This document shows, piece by piece, positions 1 to 5,571 of a DNA stretch of 5,897 bases (the first letter of the stretch is position 1; each line of letters begins with the position of its first letter). Both the position numbers and the translations under genes were made by a program. The stretch lies in NCBI GenBank assembly GCA_022865545.1, contig JALHTA010000370.1, positions 1 through 5,897 of the forward strand. Direction: 5' to 3'. The notes beneath the pieces are model-generated. The model did not search any database and was not told where the DNA came from. It worked only from the letters and a program-made list of their open reading frames with translations. The stretch is from Actinomycetota bacterium. GTDB taxonomy: Bacteria; Actinomycetota; Humimicrobiia; Humimicrobiales; Humimicrobiaceae.

Positions 1-51
1 AAGGATAAATATAATGGCGATAAATAAATAGAGTATTACTTTTATTTTCAT
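1..51 (-). CDS. 5' end of a membrane or secreted protein (partial, runs off the left edge)
   Basis: Reading the minus strand from an ATG at 51-49 gives 17 uninterrupted codons to the window edge: M-K-I-K-V-I-L-Y-L-F-I-A-I-I-F-I-L. Two lysines followed by an unbroken hydrophobic run is the pattern of a signal peptide or first transmembrane helix, so this is probably the start of an exported or membrane protein whose body lies outside the window. It would be divergent from the transporter gene at 165, with a 113-bp intergenic region between them that has perfect TATAAT hexamers on both strands. No strong Shine-Dalgarno site precedes the ATG (only AAAGT about 6 nt away). AT-rich DNA can encode hydrophobic runs by chance, so the call is tentative and no function can be given. 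Confidence 0.4.
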   Translation of the reverse strand, partial: MKIKVILYLFIAIIFIL

Positions 52-65
52 AAAATTACTTTAAT

Positions 66-94
66 ATGATTTTAATTATTATACTATATATAAT
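66..94 (+). promoter_or_regulatory. Candidate promoter of the transporter/nitroreductase genes
   Basis: A perfect TATAAT is at 89-94. Seventeen bases upstream is ATGATT (66-71), which matches three of six -35 positions. Transcription would start near 101, leaving about a 64-nt leader before the CTG start at 165. The region is almost pure A/T, so chance -10 matches are likely. On the other strand a TATAAT at 83-78 could serve the partial gene at 1-51. Confidence 0.25.
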
Positions 95-154
95 ATTAAT
101 AAATAAAAATTAACTTCTTTCATTATTGATAAGGGCGATGGAAGAATATTTTGT

Positions 155-159
155 GAGGG
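155..159 (+). promoter_or_regulatory. Shine-Dalgarno site that supports a CTG start
   Basis: GAGGG sits five bases before a CTG at 165, inside GTGAGGGATTAACTG. It lies at normal initiation spacing and directly precedes the open frame encoding the first transmembrane helix of the transporter. The alternative ATG at 138 has its purine run (AAGGG, 131-135) only two bases away and reads into a TAA at 162 after eight codons. This site therefore decides for CTG. Confidence 0.5.
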
Positions 160-164
160 ATTAA

Positions 165-1337
165 CTGGCTGTCTATAAAAAAAATATTCTGGTATTCTCT
201 TTTTTCTGGGTATTTATCATAGGCACTGCTACTTTTCTCATCGGACCACTCATTCCCATTATCTCAAAAGAACTAAGTGTCAGGCTTGATATAATCGGAT
301 TGGCTATATCCTTTGGTGTTATTTCAAAATTTATAGCAACGATGATCACTGGTAATCTTATTGAAATATTTGGATATAAGACCGTATATTTTATTGGAAT
401 AATTTTTAGTTTTTTAGGGATTACCGGCCTGTACTTCTCATATTCATACACTATCTTTCTTTTAGCCTTCTTTTCATTGGAGCTGGGGATAGGTGTTGCA
501 CATGTAGCTACTTTATCGCTTGTCGGTAATTATTATTTTAAAGATAAGACCAACCATTTAATAAAACTGGCACTTGGTAATGGTATTGCCCTTATAATCT
601 CACCATTTCTGGCAAGTATTATCCTTTTGGTAAATATTGATTGGAGATACATTTATATATTTCTCCTGATACCGCAGGGCATCCTTTTTATTCTTTTATT
701 TTTCCTTAAGATACCTGTCACGATTAAAAAAAACGAAAGTTTAAGGTCATTATTTGGAATAAGTAAAAAAATACTGATCAATCCATATTTTATAATCTGT
801 GCTGTAATAATTATTTTGTATTCCACGGTCAAGGATACTTTTTTCACATGGTTCACATCTTATTTTACTTTTTTAAACATAGAGGTCCAAATGAGCTCCC
901 TGATCCTGTCAGGATATGGGATCACGACATTTGCGGGTATGATAATAAAGAATCTACTTATCAGAAGGCTTAAGGAAAGAAAAGTCTTACTCTATGGTAT
1001 TATTATTTCTTTTATTTCACTTACTGGATTATTGTTTGTTGATAATTTAATAATTAAGATTGTTTTAATAATGCTATTTGGCTTTGGACTCGCTGCAACC
1101 TTTACCATTACTTTTTCACTGGGTATCGAGGTAAACAAGAAATATGCTGGTTCAGTTTCAGGGCTATTGATGGCTGCTGCCTATCCCGGAGTTATTATTT
1201 TTCAGTACCTGAGCGGATATCTTTTAGAGCATCTATCCAAAAACAGTGTTTTGATCCTCGATACAGTACTGGTTTTTTTCCTACTGGTATCTGTGGTGGT
1301 GTTAAATTATAGAAAGGCTTTTAAAAGTTTGGACTAA
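165..1337 (+). CDS. Major facilitator superfamily (MFS) transporter, probable CTG start
   Basis: This is a 12-helix secondary transporter of the inner membrane, about 390 residues from CTG 165, the usual MFS length. The first helix and loop (residues 8-40, FSFFWVFIIGTATF then LIGPLIPIISKEL) are the classic MFS opening. Residues 63-72 (GNLIEIFGYK) are a degenerate motif A between helices 2 and 3, and a matching central loop (IRRLKERK) lies before helix 8. Substrate cannot be told: there are no charged helix residues diagnostic of a subfamily. A TTG at 300 is the first ATG/GTG/TTG in the continuous frame, but starting there would delete helix 1, so I reject it. The frame is open back to a TAA at 162. 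Beyond that stop, an in-frame ATG at 138 encodes eight more codons, so an original ATG start later broken by a nonsense change is possible. The nitroreductase gene follows after 62 bp on the same strand. Family is firm; substrate unknown. Confidence 0.88.
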   Translation: MAVYKKNILVFSFFWVFIIGTATFLIGPLIPIISKELSVRLDIIGLAISFGVISKFIATMITGNLIEIFGYKTVYFIGIIFSFLGITGLYFSYSYTIFLLAFFSLELGIGVAHVATLSLVGNYYFKDKTNHLIKLALGNGIALIISPFLASIILLVNIDWRYIYIFLLIPQGILFILLFFLKIPVTIKKNESLRSLFGISKKILINPYFIICAVIIILYSTVKDTFFTWFTSYFTFLNIEVQMSSLILSGYGITTFAGMIIKNLLIRRLKERKVLLYGIIISFISLTGLLFVDNLIIKIVLIMLFGFGLAATFTITFSLGIEVNKKYAGSVSGLLMAAAYPGVIIFQYLSGYLLEHLSKNSVLILDTVLVFFLLVSVVVLNYRKAFKSLD

Positions 1338-1399
1338 TGAGTTAAGAAGTGTTAAAAAGATTTTTAAAACTACTGAAAATATAAATAGAAAGGTTATCT

Positions 1400-2281
1400 A
1401 TGGAATTTGGAAGATCGGTAATTGATTTAATGAAGGCAAGAAAATCTATTAGAAGCTATGAAGGTGAGAAGCTTGGGCCAGAAGATAAAAAAAAGATTAC
1501 TGACTATATAAAGAAAGAACATAATACAATTTTTGGCAGTAAGCTTAGATTTGAATTTATAGATGCTTCAGATCTAAACCCTGATGATCTAAAAAATCTA
1601 GGTACTTATGGAATGATAAACGGTGCCAAATATTTTATAGGCGGTACGATAGATAAGAATAATAAAATGAAATATTGCCTGGTTGATTTTGGATATGTTT
1701 TTGAAAAAATATTATTATTTTTAACAGACCTGGATCTGGGTACTTGCTGGCTTGGGGGTACATTTAATAAAAAAGGTTTCTCAGATAAAATTACTTTAAA
1801 AGAAGATGAAATTATACCGGGGGTAAGTCCGGTTGGTATTATATCAAAGAAGAGGAACCTTAAGAGTTCTATTATCAGGAGACTTGCAGGTTCCAAAAAT
1901 AGAAAACCATGGAGTAAATTATTTTTCAGCGGTAGTTTTTTAGATCCATTAGAGGAGTCTCGTTCTGGTACTTATAAGGAAGCACTGGAAATGGTAAGGA
2001 TTGCGCCCTCGGCTTCAAAAATGCAGCCGTGGAGAATAATAAAGGAAAAGGGCAAAAATGTTTTTCACTTCTTTATTGATAGATCAAAGTTTTATCAAAG
2101 AAGATCAGTTTATTTAAATCTGCAGTATATTGATATAGGGATCTCACTTTGCCATTTTGATCTTGCAGCTTTAGAGCTGGGCCTTAAGGGGAAATGGGAA
2201 GCAAGAGATGGTATTCAGGAAAATAAGGGATATGGGATAAGTTCAAATATTGAATATATAATAACCTGGAATGGGTCCTGA
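1400..2281 (+). CDS. Nitroreductase family flavoprotein, two-lobed TM1586 type
   Basis: Probably a cytoplasmic FMN-dependent oxidoreductase using NAD(P)H; the substrate cannot be named. Of 293 residues, 14-20 (RKSIRSY) form the FMN-phosphate motif of the nitroreductase fold and 114-122 (GTCWLGGTF) match the glycine-rich segment after the long central helix. Residues 202-211 (APSASKMQPW) carry a second signature, the APSxxNxQPW flavin-side motif, followed by DIGISLCHFDLAALELGL (245-262), which repeats the central-helix pattern. In single-domain nitroreductases APSxxNxQPW comes before the central helix; here it occurs after a first complete central helix, so the protein is two half-similar lobes in one chain, as in TM1586-type nitroreductases (PF14512-like). 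The start is an ATG with GAAAGG (1388-1393) six bases upstream. It follows the MFS gene by 62 bp without a terminator, so co-transcription is plausible. It converges on the minus-strand operon 44 bp downstream. Confidence 0.88.
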   Translation: MEFGRSVIDLMKARKSIRSYEGEKLGPEDKKKITDYIKKEHNTIFGSKLRFEFIDASDLNPDDLKNLGTYGMINGAKYFIGGTIDKNNKMKYCLVDFGYVFEKILLFLTDLDLGTCWLGGTFNKKGFSDKITLKEDEIIPGVSPVGIISKKRNLKSSIIRRLAGSKNRKPWSKLFFSGSFLDPLEESRSGTYKEALEMVRIAPSASKMQPWRIIKEKGKNVFHFFIDRSKFYQRRSVYLNLQYIDIGISLCHFDLAALELGLKGKWEARDGIQENKGYGISSNIEYIITWNGS

Positions 2282-2325
2282 GTTAGAAAAACAGGGTAAG
2301 GAGCGAGAAAGTGTTTAATGGTCTA

Positions 2326-2790
2326 TTAGATTACTCTTCCTTCTCTTTTTGCTTTAGCGTCAAGACTTACCCCGATTGCCACACCTATAGCCAGGCCTAT
2401 AGGGATACCAAGAGCAATATTTCCCATTGGGATACCTAGCGGCAGGCCGATACCTACTCCAAGCGGAAGCCAGAGTGCAAGGTTATGGCCCTCATAGATA
2501 AGATTATGTTTTTCCTTAAGGTGTTTGACCATATTATCAATAGCATTAAAATAGTTTTTTTGTTCTTCCCTGGAAGATCGGACAAGATTATCAAGACTAC
2601 AGATGATGATCTCCATCTCTCTTTTCATATTCTGGCAATCTATACAATCAGGAAAAAAATCATTGAGTCTTTTTGATATCCTTATAAGTTGATCAAATTT
2701 ATATACCTTATATTCCCTGGGACTAAATTTTTGTTTTTGTCTGTCGATTTCCGCGGAGATATAGTCAAACCATCCATTTTGATCTTGCAT
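2326..2790 (-). CDS. Hypothetical protein with CxxC and C-terminal glycine zipper
   Basis: I do not recognise a named function. The 154-residue protein has two parts. Residues 1-100 are charged and mostly helical, with a CxxC pair at 49-52 (CIDC) and another cysteine at 64. Residues 107-143 are hydrophobic with glycines at 111, 115, 119, 123, then 128, 132, 136 and 140: two runs spaced by exactly four, joined by one step of five. Such GxxxG ladders pack helices in membranes and occur in pore-forming or oligomerising glycine-zipper proteins. The tail DAKAKREGRVI is polar and basic. There is no signal peptide, so the zipper likely inserts as a hairpin with both ends inside, or self-assembles. 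The start ATG has AGGAG (minus strand, 2801-2797) six bases upstream. It is last in an operon, 35 bp behind the XRE regulator. The reading frame is convincing; the role is inference. Confidence 0.85.
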   Translation of the reverse strand: MQDQNGWFDYISAEIDRQKQKFSPREYKVYKFDQLIRISKRLNDFFPDCIDCQNMKREMEIIICSLDNLVRSSREEQKNYFNAIDNMVKHLKEKHNLIYEGHNLALWLPLGVGIGLPLGIPMGNIALGIPIGLAIGVAIGVSLDAKAKREGRVI

Positions 2791-2825
2791 TTTAGTCTCC
2801 TAATTCAATCTTTATAAAAGTTTCT

Positions 2826-3047
2826 TTATTTTACCACATCATTTATTTTAAAGACTTCTTCAATGGATTTTCCAAAAACATTTGCAATCCTGTAGGCCAG
2901 GACCAGGGAAGGACTATACTGGCCCTGCTCAAGGGCAGCAATAGTCTGTCTTGTACAGTTTACTTTATCTGCTAGCTCCTGCTGGGTCATCTCATTATGT
3001 TCAAATCGCAGGGGGCGTATAGATGTCTTTATGTGATAGCTGCTCAT
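2826..3047 (-). CDS. XRE-family helix-turn-helix transcriptional regulator
   Basis: A compact 73-residue DNA-binding protein that is essentially one HTH_3 domain. Helix 2 is QQELADKV (22-29) and the recognition helix region is [18 protein letters not shown] (31-48), followed by [16 protein letters not shown] (51-66), the standard ending of short Xre/YozG-like repressors. There is no ligand or dimerisation domain beyond this, so signal input must come from a partner. Its ATG overlaps the stop of the upstream membrane-protein gene as ATGA (3047-3044), and the local Shine-Dalgarno is weak, so translation is probably coupled. Pairs of a short XRE protein and a small multi-helix membrane protein are common in Gram-positive bacteria and archaea, and the regulator often controls its own operon. 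Repeats at the operon promoter (3511-3565) are candidate operators. Confidence 0.92.
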   Translation of the reverse strand: MSSYHIKTSIRPLRFEHNEMTQQELADKVNCTRQTIAALEQGQYSPSLVLAYRIANVFGKSIEEVFKINDVVK

Positions 3048-3490
3048 TGAATACCAGCTTTCGATTTATATAATATCAGGTTTATTGCTGAATTCGAAAT
3101 GTATCCAGTAAAAATACAGGTATATCCAAGAAACCACATCCAGCCTCTTGGCACACTATTAGTATTTTCATAGAGAGTATAAAGGGTGATACAGGCAAAG
3201 AAGATATATCCCATTACGATGATAAGGCTTATCTCGCTTGCTTTCCTGCTGATAAGTATATCCCTTTCATCCCTTTCGATATCATCGGTCTTTTTTCTTC
3301 TGGTTGCAATCAGCATAATAAAAAATGAAATGTATCCAGCAGCAAGAAAAGAGGTTGAAACTATAAACCTGGTTTTATCGACTCCCCATGTACTAGGGCC
3401 GCCATTGATAAAGAATAGAGGTACAAATACTAAGGCTACTACAAGCCATATCAGCAGTGAATATAATGATCGTTTTTGGTTCCTGTTCAT
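3044..3490 (-). CDS. Four-helix integral membrane protein (DUF2178-like)
   Basis: A 148-residue membrane protein with four predicted helices: about 9-28, 42-63, 87-108 and 117-141. Between helices 2 and 3 is a charged cytoplasmic loop ([23 protein letters not shown], 64-86). Its DERDxxIxxKA pattern resembles DUF2178 and related small proteins that sit beside XRE regulators. Function is unknown in that group; a role in sensing membrane state or holding the regulator is inference. The start ATG has AAAGGA (minus strand, 3503-3498) seven bases upstream. It is the first gene of the operon, directly downstream of a TTGACA promoter, and its TGA overlaps the XRE start codon. Residues 29-41 and 109-116 would face outward and contain no cysteines. 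Confidence 0.85.
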   Translation of the reverse strand: MNRNQKRSLYSLLIWLVVALVFVPLFFINGGPSTWGVDKTRFIVSTSFLAAGYISFFIMLIATRRKKTDDIERDERDILISRKASEISLIIVMGYIFFACITLYTLYENTNSVPRGWMWFLGYTCIFTGYISNSAINLILYKSKAGIQ

Positions 3491-3510
3491 AAGCTGGTCC
3501 TTTTTAAATT

Positions 3511-3565
3511 ATGATGTTTAGATGGTAATATATTTTTAACATCATGTCAAATATATATAACATCT
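3511..3565. repeat. Operator-like repeats around the operon promoter
   Basis: Three copies of one short element flank the promoter. ATGATGTT (3511-3518) and AACATCAT (3538-3545) form a perfect 8-bp inverted repeat with a 19-bp gap. A further TAACATC at 3558-3564 repeats TAACATC at 3537-3543 with start-to-start spacing of 21 bp, two helical turns. One arm covers the predicted transcription start, one abuts the -35 and one lies just upstream. This is the arrangement expected of repressor half-sites, and the XRE protein encoded in the operon is the natural candidate binder. Binding is inferred. Confidence 0.4.
3522..3550 (-). promoter_or_regulatory. Sigma70-type promoter of the membrane protein/XRE/glycine-zipper operon
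   Basis: On the minus strand a perfect TTGACA (3550-3545) is followed after exactly 17 bases by TACCAT (3527-3522), a four-of-six -10 element. Transcription would begin near 3515 and give a leader of about 25 nt before the ATG at 3490, with AAAGGA in between. The -35, spacing and distance to the gene all agree. The repeats listed at 3511-3565 surround it. Confidence 0.55.
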
Positions 3566-3626
3566 ATTTTTGCAGAGTAAAGTATAGAATATAGTCATAT
3601 AATAATTTTGAGGTACCGAGAAATAA

Positions 3627-3655
3627 TTGTTTTTAATACTGCATTAGCTATAATT
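3627..3655 (+). promoter_or_regulatory. Candidate promoter of the toroid protein gene
   Basis: A perfect TATAAT (3650-3655) lies 17 bases after TTGTTT (3627-3632), which matches the first three -35 positions. Transcription would start near 3662, leaving a leader of about 24 nt before ATG 3686 but only about 6 nt before TTG 3668. A second TATAAT at 3598-3603 lacks a recognisable -35. Confidence 0.35.
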
Positions 3656-3685
3656 ATTTAAAAAACTTTGACGAAATTCTTAAAA

Positions 3686-4711
3686 ATGGATGATTATAGA
3701 TCTATTCTAAAAGCAGATCCAATAAATTGGCTCCTGGAAAAGGATAATCCCTCTGTAAGATATTTTACAATGCGGGATATCCTGGAAAGGCCGGATGGCG
3801 ATCCCGAACTGGAGGAAGCCAGGCAGGACATTATGAAAAAAGGTCCGGTGCCTGCAATTCTGGCTAAACAAAAAGAAGGAGGATATTGGGAAGATCCTAA
3901 AAAATACTATACGGCCAAATACAAGGGAACTGTGTGGCAGCTTCTTATTCTTGCAGAGCTTGGGGCGGACGGAAAAGATGACAGGGTAAAGAAAGCATGT
4001 GAATTTATTCTAAATAATTCACAGGATAAGGAAAGCGGTGGCTTTGCATATTCAGCCAGTGCCAGGAAAGGCGGAGGAAGACATAGTGAAGTCATCCCCT
4101 GTTTAACAGGAAATATGGTGTGGAGCCTGATCCGGCTTGGATATCTGGAAGATCCTCGTGTTAGGAGGGGAATCAAATGGATCACAAGCTATCAGAGGTT
4201 TGATGATGGAATAAAAGAATTACCAAAAGGATGGCCGTATGATAGGTTAAAGGCAGCCTGTCTGGGAAAACATACCTGTCATATGGGTGCGGTCAAGGCA
4301 CTTAAGGCACTGGCAGAGATCCCAGAAAATAAGCGATCTGATGAGGTGGGAAGTGCCATTGAAAAAGGTGTGGAGTATATACTTAAACACCATATCTACA
4401 AAAGAAGCCATGACCTGGACCGTGTGGCCAAACCTGGTTGGCTAAAGTTCGGTTTTCCATTGATGTACCATACGGATGCCCTGGAGATCTTAGGGATCCT
4501 GGCAAAACTTGGCTATAGGGATGAACGGATGAAAGAAGCTATGGATCTGTTGATCTCCAAGCAAGACAAGCAGGGAAGATGGAAGCTGGAAAATACATTC
4601 AATGGCCGTTTTCAAATAAGGATCGAGCAGAAGGGTAAACCAGGTAAATGGATTACCCTGAATGCGCTCAAGGTATTGAAAAATATCTATGGCCGTTCCC
4701 AGGATATTTGA
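3686..4711 (+). CDS. Alpha/alpha-toroid (prenyltransferase/squalene cyclase-like) protein
   Basis: A 341-residue cytoplasmic protein built of repeated helix pairs, as in the alpha/alpha-toroid fold of squalene cyclases and protein prenyltransferase beta chains. Two exact QxxxGxW (QW) motifs frame it: QKEGGYW (62-68) and QDKQGRW (293-299). Between them are toroid-type stretches such as SGGFAYS and TGNMVWSLIRLGYL. The class II cyclase DxDD motif is absent, as are DDxxD and any signal peptide. Candidate metal or active-site residues include H133, C139 and the HTCH cluster at 196-199. Close relatives, as I recall, occur widely in anaerobes and are sometimes mislabelled nitrogenase protein NifH; nothing here resembles a P-loop NifH. 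The reaction is unknown. I choose ATG 3686; TTG 3668 would add six residues and would sit almost on the predicted transcript start, and neither has a clear Shine-Dalgarno. The gene ends in tandem stops (TGATGA) and is visibly richer in G+C than the transporter gene. Confidence 0.85.
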   Translation: MDDYRSILKADPINWLLEKDNPSVRYFTMRDILERPDGDPELEEARQDIMKKGPVPAILAKQKEGGYWEDPKKYYTAKYKGTVWQLLILAELGADGKDDRVKKACEFILNNSQDKESGGFAYSASARKGGGRHSEVIPCLTGNMVWSLIRLGYLEDPRVRRGIKWITSYQRFDDGIKELPKGWPYDRLKAACLGKHTCHMGAVKALKALAEIPENKRSDEVGSAIEKGVEYILKHHIYKRSHDLDRVAKPGWLKFGFPLMYHTDALEILGILAKLGYRDERMKEAMDLLISKQDKQGRWKLENTFNGRFQIRIEQKGKPGKWITLNALKVLKNIYGRSQDI

Positions 4712-4728
4712 TGATGCTGCTGGTAGCT

Positions 4729-5427
4729 TTATTTATTTAGCCCTACTATGATCTCAAGTGGTGCAAAAAAGATTTTTGCTTTCTTTTTGTAGCTAATGTC
4801 AAATCCGGCATTTTCAAGTGAATAAGCTACGAATATGGGTCTGCAGTCAATAGACCTGGGGAATTTTTTATGTGCCCACTCATAAAGTCTTAAGAATATG
4901 GATCTACCATTATCCTTGGAAAGGCTGACAACGCCAAGTCTTCCGCCTGGTTTTAAAACTCTTTTTATCTCCTTAAGTATTTCTGGAATTTCAGGTGTAT
5001 CAAAAAGTTCAAGAGTAAAGCTTAAAAAAACAGCATTAAATTTCTTATCAGGATAGGGTAATTTTATGGCATCTCGGCTGATAAGTTTAATTCTATCTGA
5101 AAGCCCTAATTTATTTATTTTCCTATTGGTTCTTTCTAACATTTTGGGGGAAATATCTACTCCATGTGCGAATCCACTTTTACCAATACGTTCTGCAATT
5201 TTAATTAAAGCATTACCGGTTCCAAATCCAATTTCTAAGACTATTTCCCCTTCCTTTATATTAAGGTATTTCAGTGCTTTATTTATAGATTTTTTTTCAA
5301 AAATCCCTTCGGTATAGTCATAAAATCTACTGATTCTATCATATGACTCCCTGGCTTCCTTTTTACTTCTTGAAACCGGCAATATGTCTGAATAGTTAAC
5401 TTTTGTTTTAGGTTTTGCTGATAACAT
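4729..5427 (-). CDS. Class I SAM-dependent methyltransferase (UbiE/COQ5-like)
   Basis: A 232-residue soluble methyltransferase with the Rossmann fold. Motif I is VLEIGFGTG (63-71), the SAM-binding loop; the acidic residue at the end of strand 2 is D91 in GVDISPKML; motif II is around DAIKLPYPDKKFNAVF (119-134); and motif III is LKPGGRLGVVSLS (158-170). The N-terminal YDRISRFYDYTEGIF (29-43) resembles the UbiE/MenG/COQ5 opening, so a quinone-like or lipid substrate is possible, but the gene lacks quinone-pathway neighbours and many general methyltransferases share these features. Length is normal and the frame is intact. The start is the only candidate: ATG 5427 follows an in-frame stop at 5433-5431, and the nearest AAGGA is about 16 bases away, so the ribosome site is weak. 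It is convergent with the toroid gene, 17 bp apart, and divergent from the acidic secreted protein. Confidence 0.9.
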   Translation of the reverse strand: MLSAKPKTKVNYSDILPVSRSKKEARESYDRISRFYDYTEGIFEKKSINKALKYLNIKEGEIVLEIGFGTGNALIKIAERIGKSGFAHGVDISPKMLERTNRKINKLGLSDRIKLISRDAIKLPYPDKKFNAVFLSFTLELFDTPEIPEILKEIKRVLKPGGRLGVVSLSKDNGRSIFLRLYEWAHKKFPRSIDCRPIFVAYSLENAGFDISYKKKAKIFFAPLEIIVGLNK

Positions 5428-5510
5428 AATTTATTTTAAATAACTTCCTTAATAGATCAGTGCTATATTTCTAATACCTGTCTAATAAATATAAATACAG
5501 TATAACAACT

Positions 5511-5539
5511 TTCAGCAAGTACTATAAGTACGGTATAAT
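5511..5539 (+). promoter_or_regulatory. Candidate promoter of the acidic secreted protein gene
   Basis: A perfect TATAAT (5534-5539) lies 17 bases after TTCAGC (5511-5516), a three-of-six -35. Between them AAGTAC occurs twice with a 9-bp period (5517-5522 and 5526-5531), a possible regulator contact. The leader would be about 26 nt to ATG 5572. Confidence 0.35.
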
Positions 5540-5571
5540 TATAATAATAATTAAGCTATAAAGTAGGCGGT

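Noticed and set aside
1351..1368. TTAAAAA/TTTTTAA inverted repeat after the transporter gene as a terminator
   Set aside because: The stem is only A-T pairs with a two-base gap, too weak and tight to fold as a terminator, and the nitroreductase gene follows on the same strand.
2274..2296. CCTG/CAGG stem across the nitroreductase stop codon as a terminator
   Set aside because: Only four solid base pairs with a 12-base loop and no T tract following on the plus strand.
3186..3521. 111-codon plus-strand frame opposite the four-helix membrane protein
   Set aside because: It runs antisense through the predicted promoter and leader of the operon, and the minus-strand gene has a ribosome site, an ATGA overlap and a consistent topology.
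3668..3673. TTGACG at the upstream start codon read as a -35 box
   Set aside because: No -10 element lies 16-18 bases downstream; the nearest TATAGA is 21 bases away and inside the gene.
3907..4185. 92-codon open frame on the minus strand inside the toroid gene
   Set aside because: It is fully inside a well-supported gene, rich in Ser/Pro/Leu as antisense shadows are, and shows no domain or ribosome site.
3686..4711. NifH (nitrogenase iron protein) identity
   Set aside because: There is no P-loop (GKGGIGKS-like) and no paired NifH cysteines; the repeats and QW motifs indicate an alpha/alpha toroid.
5066..5317. 83-codon plus-strand frame opposite the methyltransferase
   Set aside because: The methyltransferase motifs on the other strand are unambiguous, and the plus-strand product is a hydrophobic antisense shadow.
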